A program made the position numbers and the translations under genes. From Eurosta solidaginis (lineage: Eukaryota > Arthropoda > Insecta > Diptera > Tephritidae), in contig NC_090319.1 of the NCBI RefSeq assembly GCF_040869045.1, forward strand, positions 373,751,601 to 373,815,600: a DNA stretch of 64,000 bases. The letters run 5' to 3'. The first letter of the stretch is position 1. Each line of letters starts with the position of its first letter. Shown piece after piece: positions 22,101 to 33,798 of the stretch. The notes beneath the pieces were generated by a model. The model saw only the letters and a list, made by a program, of their open reading frames with translations. It did no database searches and had not been told where the DNA came from.

Positions 22101-24717
22101 ACACCTTTCTTTTGATACCCATATCGTACAAACAAATTCTAGGGTCACCCCTGGTGCACCTTTATGGCGATATCTCGAAACGGCGTCCACCTATAGAACT
22201 AAGCCCCACACCCTTTTAAAATACTCATTAACACCATTCGTTTGATGCCCATATTGTACAAACAAATTCTAGGGTCACCCCTGGTCCACCTTTATGGCGA
22301 TATCTCGAAAATGCGACCACCTATACAACAACCACCACTCCCTTTTAAAACCCTCATTAATACCTTTAATTTGATACCCATATCGTACAAACAAATTCTA
22401 GGGTCACCCCTGGTCCACCTTTATGGCGATATCTCGAAACGGCGTCCACCTATGGAACTAAGGATTACTCCCTTTTAAAATACTCATTAACACCTTTCTT
22501 TTGATACCCATATCGTACAAACAAATTCTAGGGTCACCCCTGGTCCACCTTTATGGCGATATCTCGAAACGGCGTCCACCTATAGAACTAAGCCCCACAC
22601 CCTTTTAAAATACTCATTAACACCATTCGTTTGATGCCCATATTGTACAAACAAATTCTAGGGTCACCCCTGGTCCACCTTTATGGCGATATCTCGAAAA
22701 TGCGACCACCTATACAACAACCACCACTCCCTTTTAAAACCCTCATTAATACCTTTAATTTGATACCCATATCGTACAAACAAATTCTAGGGTCACCCCT
22801 GGTCCACCTTTATGGCGATATCTCGAAACGGCGTCCACCTATGGAACTAAGGATTACTCCCTTTTAAAATACTCATTATCACCTTTCTTTTGATGCCCAT
22901 ATTGTACAAACAAATTCTAGGGTCACCCCTGGTCCACCTTTATGGCGATATCTCGAAAATGCGACCACCTATACAACAACCACCACTCCCTTTTAAAACC
23001 CTCATTAATACCTTTAATTTGATACCCATATCGTACAAACAAATTCTAGGGTCACCCCTGGTCCACCTTTATGGCGATATCTCGAAACGGCGTCCACCTA
23101 TGGAACTAAGGAATACTCCCTTTTAAAATACTCATTAACACCTTTCTTTTGATACCCATATCGTACAAACAAATTCTAGGGTCACCCCTGGTGCACCTTT
23201 ATGGCGATATCTCGAAACGGCGTCCACCTATAGAACTAAGCCCCACACCCTTTTAAAATACTCATTAACACCATTCGTTTGATGCCCATATTGTACAAAC
23301 AAATTCTAGGGTCACCCCTGGTCCACCTTTATGGCGATATCTCGAAAATGCGACCACCTATACAACAACCACCACTCCCTTTTAAAACCCTCATTAATAC
23401 CTTTAATTTGATACCCATATCGTACAAACAAATTCTAGGGTCACCCCTGGTCCACCTTTATGGCGATATCTCGAAACGGCGTCCACCTATGGAACTAAGG
23501 ATTACTCCCTTTTAAAATACTCATTATCACCTTTCTTTTGATGCCCATATTGTACAAACAAATTCTAGGGTCACCCCTGGTCCACCTTTATGGCGATATC
23601 TCGAAAATGCGACCACCTATACAACAACCACCACTCCCTTTTAAAACCCTCATTAATACCTTTAATTTGATACCCATATCGTACAAACAAATTCTAGGGT
23701 CACCCTGGTCCACCTTTATGGCGATATCTCGAAACGGCGTCCACCTATGGAACTAAGGATTACTCCCTTTTAAAATACTCATTAACACCTTTCTTTTGAT
23801 ACCCATATCGTACAAACAAATTCTAGGGTCACCCCTGGTGCACCTTTATGGCGATATCTCGAAACGGCGTCCACCTATGGAACTAAGGATTACTCCCTTT
23901 TAAAATACTCATTAATACCTTTAATTTGATATCCATATCCTACAAACGCATTCTAGAGTCACCCCTGGTCCCCATTTATGGCGATATTTCGAAAAGGCGA
24001 CCACCTATAGAACTAAGGCCCACTCCCTTTTAAAATACTCATTAACACCATTCGTTTGATGCCCATATTGTACAAACAAATTCTAGGGTCACCCCTGGTC
24101 CACCTTTATGGCGATATCTCGAAACGGCGTCCACCTATGGAACTAAGGATTACTCCCTTTTAAAATACTCATTAACACCTTTCATTTGATACCCATATCG
24201 TACAAACGCATTCTAGAGTCACCCCTGGTCCACCTTTATGACGATATCTCGAAACGGCGTCCACCTATAGAACTAAGGCCCACTCCATTTTAAAATACTC
24301 ATTAACACCTTTCGTTTGATGCCCATATTGTGCAAACGCATTCTAGAGTCACCCCTGGTCCATCTTTACGGCGATATCTCGAAAAGGCGTCCATCTATAG
24401 AACTTAGGTCCACGCCCTTTTAAAATACTCATTAATACCTTTCATTTGATACCCATATCGTACAAACGCATTCTAGGGTCAACCCTGATCCACCTTTATG
24501 GCTATATCCCTAAATGGCGTCCACCTATAGAACTATGGCCCACTCCCTCATAAAATACTCTTTAATGCCTTTCATTTGATACACATGTCATACAAACACA
24601 TTCCAGGGTTTCCCTCGGTTCATTTTCCTACATGGTTATTTTCCCTTATGTTGTCACCATAGCTCTCAACTGAGTATTTAATGTTCGGTTACACCCGAAC
24701 TTAACCTTCCTTACTTG
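19149..24717 (+). mobile_element. Large satellite-bearing Helentron/DINE-1-like element
   Basis: Starts TATACTCAGTTGAGCAGAGC, with the ordered Helentron-like blocks: TATAAAGGAATCGAGATAAA, (GTCC)n at 19288, the CGATATCGAAAATTTCG palindrome and several CACGCCCAC blocks to about 20430. An array of 130-bp units follows, then the terminal GTTCGGTTACACCCGAAC hairpin and CTTCCTTACTTG at 24717. Copies at 52251-54953 and 59603-62440 have very similar bodies but fewer units. It occupies the second cystatin intron in the sense orientation. No transposase/helicase gene, so non-autonomous. Confidence 0.8.
20449..24600 (+). repeat. 130-bp satellite array (about 32 units) with pentameric higher-order repeat
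   Basis: Unit landmarks: TTTGATACCCATATCGTACA, TTCTAGGGTCACCCCTGGTC, CACCTTTATGGCGATATCTC. Units alternate between about 129 and 130 bp. Type A carries AAAATGCGACCACC...ACAACAACCACC; type B carries AAACGGCGTCCACC...GGAACTAAGGATT. Type A recurs at about 20841, 21101, 21360, 21619, 22268, 22657, 22916, 23305 and 23564. From 22268 the order is A-B-B-A-B repeated with a period of 648 bp. Near-identical 78-codon open frames spanning A plus B are products of this periodicity, not genes. Units after about 23950 are more diverged. Confidence 0.85.
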
Positions 24718-24799
24718 TTTTAATTTCTTTTTCTGTCATTTTACCTAATTGTACTCCATTAAGAGCGATCAAAAGCTGTATTTTCCGGACCAATAGCCA

Positions 24800-26975
24800 C
24801 TTCCTATACACAAATATTGAAACATACATACCTAGACCAGGGTGTACCAAAAAAAGTTCTAAAAAACACCTACTCTCTGAGAGCACAACTCATCCTGATG
24901 GAATACAGGAGCAGTGGGAGCATATTTCCAAAACACTTCGTACTGCCGCCGAGGAAAAAATTGGTTACCGGTGACCACGAAAAAACAACTGGCACGATGA
25001 AAAATGCCGCGTTGCAACTGAAAGAAAAGACGCTGCCTACAGGGCTACGTTAAAAGCGAGCGCGACAAGAGGAGTGTGTGAACGCTATCGTGAGTTGAAA
25101 AAGGAAGCAAGGCGCCTTTTCAGGAAGAAAAAGCAGAAGCAGAAAGGCGTGAGTGCGAGGAGCTTGAGCTGCTAGCCACCAGGAATAACGCCCGAAAACT
25201 TTACCAAAAAATACGGCGACAGACTGAAGGTTTTAAGACCGAGGCAAACTCCTCTAGGAACGAAAACGGCGACCTTGTAACTGATGTCCAGAGAGTGCTT
25301 AGATTATGGAGGGAACACTTCTCTGTTCTCCTAAATGGAGGCAGCAATTCACCGCGCAGAGATGAAGAACCCGATCCCGCAATCGATGATGATGGAATAT
25401 ATGTCCCCCGCCCGATTATGACGAAATTAGAATAGCAATAACCAGATTGAAAAATAACAAGGCCGTGGGCGCTGACGGATTGCCTGCGGAGCTATTCAAG
25501 TACGGCGGCAAGGAGTTGGTAAGGCGCATGCAGCAGCTTCTTAGCAAAATATGGGCGGACGAGTGTATGCCGGCGATTGGAATCTAAGTGTTCTTTGCCC
25601 AGTCAGCAAGAAGGGGGATACTACAAAATGCACCAAATATCGTGGAATCAGCCTTCTTAGTAACGCATATAAGGTCCTTTCAAGTGTATTGTGCGAAAGA
25701 TTGAAGCTCACCGTGAACCGGCTGATTGGACCTTATCAGTGCGGCTTCAGACCTGGCAAATCTACCATCGACCATATTTTCACAATATGCCAAATCTTGG
25801 AAAAAAACCCGTGAAAAGAGAATCGACACACATCACCTCTTCGTCGACTTTAAAGTCGTCTTCGACAGCACGAAAAGGAGCTGCCTATATGCCGCTATGT
25901 CTGAATTTGGTTTCTCCGCAAAACTTATACGGCTGTGCAAAACGACGTTAAGCAACACCATCACCTCAGTCAGAATTGGGAAGGACCTCTCCGAGCCGTT
26001 CGAAACTAAACGAGGTTTCAGACAGGGTGACCCCTATCGTGCGATTTCTTTAATTTGATGCTGGAGAAAATTATACTAGCTGCAGAACTTAACCACACTG
26101 GAACAATATACTATAAAAGCGTGCAATTACTGGCATATGCTGATGACATTGATATCATCGGCCTAAACACCCGCGCTGTTAGTTCTGCTTACTCCTAACT
26201 GGAAAAAGAAGCGGTAAAGATGGGTTTGATGGTGAATGAGGACAAAACGAAGTACCTGCTGTCATCGAGCAAAGAGTCAGCGCATATGCGCCTTGGCAAC
26301 CACGCTACTGTTGGCAGCCATAATTTCGAAATAGTAAAAGACTTCGTTTATTTGGGAACCAGCATCAACACTAGCAACAACATCAGCACTGAAATCCAGC
26401 GAAGAATCAATCTTGCCAATAAATGCTACTTTGGACTAGGTAGGCAATTGAAAAGTAAAGTCCCTCTCGGCGAACGAAAATCATACTCTACAAGTCACTT
26501 ATCGTACCCGTCCTGCTATATGGGGCAGAAGCATGGACCATGACAACAGTAGATGAAGCGTCTTTGGGAGTGTTCGAGAGAAAAGTTCTTCGAAAGATTT
26601 ATGGACCTCTACGCGTTGGCGAAGGCGAGTACCGAAGAAGATTTAATGATGAGCTGTACGAGCTATACGCAGACATCAACATAGTCCAGCAAATTAAAAC
26701 GCAGCGGCTACGCTGGCTAGGCCATGTTATGCGAATGAAAGATGATGCTCCGGCCAAGAAAGTGTTTCTATCGGAACCCGCCTATGGAAGCAGAGGTAGA
26801 GGGCGGCCCCCACTCCGTTGGAAGGACCAGATGGAAAACGATTTAAGCTCCCTTGGTGTGACCAATTGGCGCCGGTTGGCGGAGCAAAGGAGCGACTGGC
26901 GCGCCTTGTTGGACGGCCATAACCGTTTAGACGGTTAAGCGCCAATTAGGTAAGCAAGTTACCTAGGTACATCAA
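24800..26975 (+). pseudogene. 5'-truncated RTE-type LINE, frameshifted reverse transcriptase
   Basis: Starts within the region between endonuclease and RT; the endonuclease is missing. RT blocks appear in several frames: NNKAVGADGLPAELFKYGG, KKGDTTKCTKYRGISLLSNA, GPYQCGFRPGKSTIDHIF, HHLFVDFKVVFDS, RGFRQGDP, and the active-site YADD near 26136. The C-terminal part is largely open (MTTVDEASLGVFERKVLRKI, RLRWLGHVMRM, GRGRPPLRW, TNWRRLAEQRSDWRALL). Multiple frameshifts and stops make it inactive. It lies in the second cystatin intron, sense orientation. A close relative occurs at 49206-50012. Confidence 0.85.
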
Positions 26976-27136
26976 TCCGAGGCGTTTTCACAATCACGGA
27001 TTAACGCTTACAGGCACTACATTAGGTTCAATCATTCATATACATACTAAAGTGCATATAATATATATAAAGATCCTATGAACTAATTATAATTTATAAT
27101 TATTCTTTGTGTTATTTTCTTGATTATCTTCAACAG

Positions 27137-27326
27137 AATTGAAGCGGTGAACACAGCTAAAAAGGAAACTCACTTGAATATGAATGTGAACTTAATCGAT
27201 AAAAAAAGTCGGGCTAAAAAGAATTGCAATGTAGACATTTGGTCACGACCATGGTTGAAAAAGGGTATTCAATTTACATTGGACTGTCCTGGCGGAGAGG
27301 TGTTTATGAAAGATTATAGCGCATAG
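27137..27326 (+). CDS. Cystatin-like protein, exon 3 (inhibitory beta-sheet part)
   Basis: Begins after CTTCAACAG (ends 27136), completes the Glu codon from exon 2 and encodes 62 more residues to TAG at 27324-27326. IEAVNTAKKETHLNMNVNLI is followed by KKNCNVDIWSRPWLKKGIQF and TLDCPGGEVFMKDYSA. The PW dipeptide is the second inhibitory hairpin of cystatins, and the two Cys flanking it match the conserved C-terminal disulfide pair. The central QxVxG loop expected before the long strand is not recognisable (KKETH at that place), so protease inhibition may be weakened or altered. Total product 115 aa, normal for a single-domain fly cystatin. No frameshift or stop in the joined frame. Confidence 0.8.
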
Positions 27327-27350
27327 GGCAACAACAATTGAGTATTCGTA

Positions 27351-27356
27351 AATAAA
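27351..27356 (+). terminator. Polyadenylation signal of the cystatin gene
   Basis: AATAAA 24 bp after the cystatin stop codon. Confidence 0.5.
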
Positions 27357-27592
27357 AGATATATAAAAAAAAGTATACAAATTTGTTTTAGTATATTATT
27401 CGTGAAAGTTTGATGCTTGAAAATTTAGCAAAAATGGCTTTATAGCGTTACATGTTTACGAGACTCTTTCATTTTGGGCAAACATTTCCAGGCGCAATAC
27501 AGTTTCCTACACAAATCACGTATCAACGTATAAAAAAAAGAGAACCGATAACAGAACGAATAGTGGGAAACAGTAAACTATCAAATCGCGGG

Positions 27593-27768
27593 TAGGTAAT
27601 TCACCATTTGGGAAATGTGGCATGAAATTCGTCAATTACAATGCTAGAAAAATATTATTTTCATATAATAACGTACGTTTTCAATAACTATTTTTGTGAA
27701 ATTTTAACGAAAACACCGCGTTTTTTGCTAATCTTCAAGTAGGTAATATGGTGAATTACCTACCGCCA
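27593..27768. repeat. Short inverted repeat
   Basis: GGTAGGTAATTCACCAT at 27593-27609 is inverted at 27752-27768. The interior (about 140 bp) has no coding signal. Could be a small MITE; no target duplication established. Confidence 0.4.
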
Positions 27769-28269
27769 GTTTGACAATTTCTCTTGCTGTCCATCGTTGA
27801 TTATTCTCTATAGATATACATCTCTGACACAAATCACATTTTCGAAATTAATCATTGGCGCGCATTTCATCGCATTTGGCCTGTAAATGCGATCCACATA
27901 TCAAATCAACACACGCTTCTGACATTTTCATGCTAAGAGAAATTCGGTCAAAACACAATGGCTAAACGATGTACCAGATTTATAAATAGCAGTTTCCACT
28001 ATTTTTTTTTTAGCCAAACTCACAATTCTACCAGAAACTGCTTTGAATTTTTAATATCTTTTCTTTTTTCTCGTATTATCGTTAAATAAATTAGATCAAA
28101 GGACTGGTGTCTTTTTAGTCGAGTCTCGCAGGGAAGGTTAAACGAAATGTGAATGGGATCAATATAAACGCTTTCAACTTAGACCAGTATAAATGTAATA
28201 TACATAAGTTTCAAAAGAAAGTGGTCTCTTACAACTTCTTAATGTCGTACCCAGCCGCCTAAAAGGGCA

Positions 28270-28615
28270 ATTAAACTTCATTAACCCTAACGCCATAGTC
28301 ATAACCATACCCATATCCATAACCATCTCCATTGTGATGGATAAATGGTGCCATAACTTTACACAGCTGACTTTTTCATAAAAATGAGCAGAATGCAAAA
28401 AATTACAAACATATTCTACAAACAATAAGTCTCTTAATCAAAACGTATCCAAAACAGTAAATAAAATATCAAAAAGTTAATAAATTCACCACCTCAAATA
28501 TTTTTATGATATGGATATTGTGAAAAACCAAAAACCAATTGGTTGGATATGGTATGGTTATATCTTCAGCGTTATGGTATGGTACCATTAATCGATTACA
28601 TATATTTCTATAAGG
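28270..28615. repeat. Imperfect inverted-repeat element, about 345 bp
   Basis: The left arm (TAACGCCATAGTCATAACCA then CATATCCA) is inverted on the right at about 28545-28600 (TGGATATGGTATGGTTATAT then AGCGTTA). Internal sequence is non-coding. Probably a decayed MITE; termini are uncertain. Confidence 0.45.
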
Positions 28616-28897
28616 TTGGTTCGATCAGCTTTTTTTTCTGGTTAGGTATAAGTCACCATTAATTGGCCCTTAATGCACCCCGGGCGAGTGAAAAAATAGC
28701 AGCATAAACTATTTTAAAAATTTATAATTTACTTCCTCTTTTTTAACTTTCGTTAAATAAAAAAATTTCAATAATTGCATATCGAAACCTATTTATGTAT
28801 GTTAAATAATTTGAAACGTTTTCGAAAAGTGTCAAAAATTCAAGACGTTTTAAAAATCTTAATGGGGATTTTATTAACAATTTTACAAATTTTGTAT

Positions 28898-29313
28898 ACC
28901 TTTCATGAAAATGAAATGGTATTTTAACTTCGTCACGAATCTCAAAATTGTAAGTCCTTAAAGGAAGATAGATATACCCACCAATAAGTACACAGAAAAG
29001 ATCAGGATGAAGAGCTGAGTTGAATTAGCCATGTCCGTCTTTCTGTCTGTCTGTTTGTATGCAGACTAGTCACTAAATTTTTGAGATACCTTGATAAAAT
29101 TTGATGAGCGGGTATATTTAGGTGCCCGATTAGACATTTGATTGAACCGTCCGTATCGGATAACTATAGCATATGTATATCCACCATACGACCGATTTTT
29201 CAGAAAAGATAGACCATATGCTTTCGTATATTGCACATATTGTTGTCTGAAAAAATGGATGAGATCGGTCCTATATATAGTATATATCCCCACAACCCAT
29301 TGTTTAGATAAGA
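28898..29313 (+). mobile_element. Second Helentron-like family (H2), left part
   Basis: Opens with ACCTTTCATGAAAATGAAAT, the terminal motif of the H2 family seen inverted at 39705 and 42615. It has the GCCATGTCCGTCTTTCTGTC core and TTTTTGAGATACCTTGATAA. A block with CTATATATAGTATATATCCC follows; that block recurs at 32350, beyond a large insertion. Confidence 0.55.
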
Positions 29314-29652
29314 ATACACTCAGAGAAAAAACGCACTGTAAAATTAAAGACGATCATACTTAATCCTACAATGCTCAATTTTAACTAAAACAATGTTGCT
29401 TTAACTATGAAGAACCTTGAATTAAAATTGGCAATTTTAATTTAAAAATGCATTTTTAACTCAAAGTTGTAGCCATCTTAAATTAAGGTTGAACTATTTT
29501 GATTTACAAGTGCGCAATCTTAGATCAAGTAGAACGTGCTTGACTTAAAATTGCCATCTTAAGCTTGCTATGTTTTGGATAATGGGACATTCTGTGGAAA
29601 TTTTATTCAGTAACACGCAAGCAAACCATACGGAGTGAAATATTTTATTTAT

Positions 29653-30212
29653 TGTAACGAATTTACTGCAATTCCACTTATTTGCAATATTCTTCTAACG
29701 TTCGTATCGCTAAACTGTTGAATAAATAACTCCAATATTGAATAATGGAAAAATGGCCTTTATTACAGTACAATAGCACTTATAACTCGCAACTAATAGC
29801 TTGCTTAATTAAACCAAACTGGCTGATAGCTTAAATGAAACTGATCTCTCGCCTCTACTGCTGTCGCCTTTTTATACTGTCTGATTTCCTCTTTGCATAT
29901 TTCTACGCTTTTCTAATTCCAGAACTTACTAGTTAGTTATAAATTTCTCAGCTACATATACAGATGTTTAATTTTTATAGCTTCTCTCATACCCCATGCG
30001 CTTGTATGTGTGAGCGACACTTCCACAATTATAATTGCATACCTTTAGGAGCATTTCAGATACGATATCTGCATGTGTTTGTGCGTTGCTTCTCCGCTGC
30101 GTGTACGTGTATGCGTATACATAATTATTGAATTATGGATGTGAATTCACGCCACTGCTTAGCATCGGCGTAGTGATGGCAGTACCCCTTAGTGTTGCTA
30201 ATATTCGTAACA
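29653..30212. mobile_element. Solo LTR of a Gypsy/Ty3-type retrotransposon
   Basis: Begins TGTAACGAATTT and ends TATTCGTAACA, giving inverted TGTTACGAA-type ends with TG...CA. Flanked by TTAT on both sides (29649-29652 and 30213-30216), the 4-bp duplication usual for Ty3/Gypsy integration. Length 560 bp; no internal coding sequence remains, so it is the product of LTR recombination. Orientation is not certain. Confidence 0.8.
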
Positions 30213-30235
30213 TTATTTAATATTTGAATATCAGA

Positions 30236-31793
30236 ATGGAAGAAATACAATATATTGATGATATTGTATACACAAGTGAAGTACTGCAAATTGATACCGA
30301 AAATCTGGTCGCTGAAGGAAAGCGAAATAAGTGAACAGGACCAAAAATTGGCACGGCTACTTAAGGAAATCGACTTGGAGAATGTTGACAACTATTTAAA
30401 AGGTAATTAGATATATTATAAAGCTTTACTAATCACTTAATGTACATTTTTTATATGTTCTAATTTTATAGCGACACAGATAACTTATAGAAGGATCAAA
30501 TATTTACGCGTCGATGACATAAAAGAAGCGATTCCTGCTTGTGGATTACGAGCGGAATTCCGTGAAAAATTGTTTACTTGGAGGAAAAAGGAGGTAGGTA
30601 TTTATCGTATGGATTATTTCGTCGCCTTTGCCCAGAAACATGAATGTATAAAATTTAAAATGTGGGGACCTAATTAAACTTTTTTTTTTCACAGGAAAAC
30701 TATTTTCGATTTGTCAATTGTTATAGCTCTAAAGAAATCATTAGGAAGAAGCAGTTCGAATTGGGATGATGTCCGCGACAATTGGCAAAAAACTTATCAG
30801 TTGCGTCAGAATGATTTAGCTGTAATGAGCCAAATTGAGTTTTTAAATGCTTGGCTCAAATACTCAGACGCCAGAGCACCGGAATTGGTAATAAACAGTA
30901 AACAAATACACTTTTATAGTTAATATAATTTTTCAAACTAACACAATTATGCTTTTAGATAAAGATCGACTTTAATCTAATGTATCCTGGAAAAGAGTTA
31001 CTAATGTACACTAAATGGTATATTCAGAAATAGAAATGACTGCAACTGAAACAGCCTTTATATCCTCTTATCTAAAATAATTAACTTCATCTTAAAGCCA
31101 CAGTATTCATGTAATGAATTAACTGAGCTGGAAAGTTTGATTCAGGATCACCATGCATTTTATATTAATCTATATGTTAGTTTAAAACCAAAGCACGATT
31201 TTCTTGTACATTATCCCGCAGCTAAAAGAAAAAATGGGTCATTAAAGTATATTTGGTGCTTGCGGTTTGAAGCTAAACATAAAGAGGCAAAAATTTATCT
31301 TTCTACTATAATGTCAATGGTAAATCCCCCATATTCGCTAACCATAAAATCTGGAATCAAATTTTCTAAATTTTTGCTCGACCATGAATATTCATTTGAG
31401 CCACGTTTTAGTTTTAAGGAATCCGAAATATTAGACTTGACAATCGAAGCGTATTTTCATAAAATAGATGAAAAATCTGCTATTAATTTACAAAAAGCTG
31501 GGTTCATTACTGAACTGAGTTATAAAGGCACACAATACAAAAGAAATTTTTATTTAGCTACTATTAACAATAACATTGAGTTGTACAAAATGTATCTTCA
31601 TCAAAACAATGAAATATTCATTTTATGCTATCCGATATGTATACACAAATTTAGCGAACATTTCCAGTCATTCGCAGTAGGCTTTAAGACTGATAAAATT
31701 GTCATTTTAAATATTTCATCTTTTGAAACACCTCCCCTACACTTATATTCTGTAAATAATGGCAAAACTTATGTAAAATTAAAAGCGTTGTAA
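30236..31793 (+). pseudogene. Decayed multi-exon transposon-associated protein (SAM-like start, KPKHDFLVHYP family)
   Basis: Exon-like blocks with splice sites: 30236-30402 (MEEIQYIDDIVYTS..., one frameshift near 30310), 30472-30593 (TYRRIKYLRVDDIKEAIPAC, then LRAEFREKLFTW, resembling a SAM-like helical domain), about 30695-30886 (SSNWDDVRDNW, AWLKYSDARAPEL), then 30959 onward and a long open block ending at 31793. The long block has LKPKHDFLVHYPAAKR, IWCLRFEAKHKEAK and PPYSLTIKSGIKF. The KPKHxFLxHYP and WCxRFEAKH signatures belong to a family of uncharacterised animal proteins that I associate with transposable elements. Function unknown. Frames between blocks do not all match, so it is broken. 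Confidence 0.55.
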
Positions 31794-32236
31794 ATTTTTG
31801 TATAAGAATTGTACCGAATTTATACCTAATTCAAAAGCTATCAAATAAATCCGCAAGTTCATATGCAAGTAATGATGGATGTTTTTTAGAGGGTGTGATG
31901 GTGAAAAATAAATTGGTTTTGGGGAATATAAAAATTTAAATGGTTCAATGTTAAATTGAGTACGTTATACCTTAATTCGAACTGTATACAATCTTAACTT
32001 AGTAATGCACGATTTTATCTGAAGAGTGTACACTTTTAAAATAAATACGAATCAATGTTCAATCCAAGCACGAATCACCTTAAATTAAAAGTTGTAAATG
32101 TTATAATTCCATTATAAAATCAACATTGTCCGTACTTCGATTAACAATTTTCCACCTTAACCGGAAATCATGACGGTTTATACTTGATTTAACACTGTTT
32201 ATGCTTGATTTTATAATGTTTTTACCTGAGTGTATA

Positions 32237-32400
32237 ATATATATATATATATATATATAATTACTGCCCCATTTTAAGAGCTAGAGGCATAAATTTCATC
32301 GAATGTGTACGTATAGACCATTCATTGTTGTCTGAAAATTGTTTATAGATTGGTGGTATATATAGTATATATCCCATACAATAGATAATTGATCTTAGTT
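32237..32400 (+). mobile_element. Second Helentron-like family (H2), right part
   Basis: After a short (TA)n, contains TTGTCTGAAAA and GTATATATAGTATATATCCC, matching the block at 29230-29290. This is consistent with an H2 unit interrupted by the TIR element. Confidence 0.45.
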
Positions 32401-33291
32401 ATTTGTCGATATCTTGTCCTTAATTTTACGTAATTTTATTCTTGTCATCATTTTGTATTATTTAAGTTAACCAGCGAGTGGAAATAATAAGTACCTATTT
32501 ATCAGAGTTATGAAGAACTTTTGTTTGTTAATAAATAAAACCAATGTAAATGAAGACACATTTTCTGCTTTCTCCGTTTTAAGGATGGTAGGCTAAATTC
32601 GCCATATTTTGGAGTGGGTGTTGTCCTCCGGTATAATGTTTGGTGTCCACACGTCCGATCCACGCGTCCGACTGACGGATATGATTTGTCTCTATGATAG
32701 AAGTACGATTGTCAGTAATAAGGAATGCTACTTTTGTTGTCGAAGCCCACGGGTGGGTTGGCTCCAACTGACAAGATGGTTTTCTTCCTCTATGCTCTTC
32801 TTTCTCTTTCCTTTCTCCGTTTCATCACAGGCATCTACTTCTTTTTTTTTTTGTTTGTGTAGCTGGGAGCGAAAAGCCGTGGAAAGAACCGCGACCAACG
32901 GCGAGCTTAGCCTGGGTTTCCAGCATGCCTGTGCCACCATGACTTCTTGCACACAAAAAAAAAAAAAATTAATAAAATGGCGCCCAAGGGAAATAACCCG
33001 GTTCCTTTAAAATTTTCCAATATTCTCCACCTCTATTTTTAACTTTAAACTGCCTTTAGCCAATTCTCTCGTTTGAATTTCAACTATTTTTTTCTGTTTC
33101 TTTTCCTTCTCGGACAGTTTTAGGGGTTTATCGGTCAGCTTCACTGAGGCTTAGGCTGTAGTGAAAGTGATCGATAAGCAAACGAGGAGGTACGTACCTT
33201 GGATTGGGAGTGCCTTTCACGAACGTCCTCTGTTCGGAAAGTGATATCCCATTACAAGTAATACAAATGATCGAAATCATTTTTATTTTCA
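32401..33291. other. Spacer, no gene recognised
   Basis: The open frame at 32609-33010 has no motif I recognise. A 13-A run near 32957 and T-rich tracts suggest old retro-insertion. The call is negative rather than certain. Confidence 0.35.
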
Positions 33292-33798
33292 TACTCAGCG
33301 TGCTTTGCACACAGAGTATATTAACTTTGATTGGATAACGGTTGGTTGTAAAGGTATAAAGGAAACCGAGATAAATATATACTTCCATTTATCAAAATCA
33401 TCAGTATCGAAAAAAATTTTGATTGAGACATTTCCGTCCGTCCGTCTGTCTGTCTGTTAACAGGATAACTTGAGTAAATTTTGAGGTATCTTAATGAAAT
33501 TTGGTATGTAAGTTCCTGGGCACTCATCTCAAATCGCTGTTTAAAATGAACGAAATCGTACTATATATAACCACGCCCACTTTTTCGATATCGATAATTT
33601 CGAAATCCGAAAAAGTGCGATAATTCATTACCAAAGACGGCTAAAGCGATGAAACTTGGTAGGTGGGTTGACTTTGTAAAATAGGTGTGACACCTACCAA
33701 ATTAATTAGAAGAAAATGAAAAAGTTCTACAGGGCGTAATCAAAAGCCCTTGGAATCATTGCAAGAATACTCTTAGTGGTATTACATATATAAATAAA

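Larger units (their letters stand above)
29315..32236. mobile_element. Unclassified TIR DNA transposon carrying a decayed gene
   Basis: Termini ATACACTCAG (29314-29323) and CTGAGTGTAT (32226-32235) are inverted; A-rich (GAGAAAAAAC) and T-rich (GTTTTTAC) sequence follows inward. Next to each end, about 250 bp of degenerate TTAAATTAA/AATTGCAATTTTAA-like motifs repeat in both orientations. The flanks support a TA duplication at best. Inside are a solo LTR (29653-30212) and a broken gene (30236-31793). It splits an H2 Helentron-like element (28898-29313 and 32237-32400). I cannot assign a superfamily. Confidence 0.55.

Noticed and set aside
20816..23756. Nine near-identical 72-78-codon open frames read as a gene family.
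   Set aside because: They recur with the satellite period, span one A plus one B monomer, and appear inverted in other arrays. They are by-products of a repeat whose unit happens to lack stops in that frame.
20449..24600. CRISPR-like array because of regular repeats.
   Set aside because: Repeats are 130 bp, contiguous, without unique spacers, in an animal genome and inside a transposon.
32609..33010. A 133-codon open frame as a gene.
   Set aside because: No recognisable domain, passes through T-rich and A-rich low-complexity tracts, and no supporting signals.
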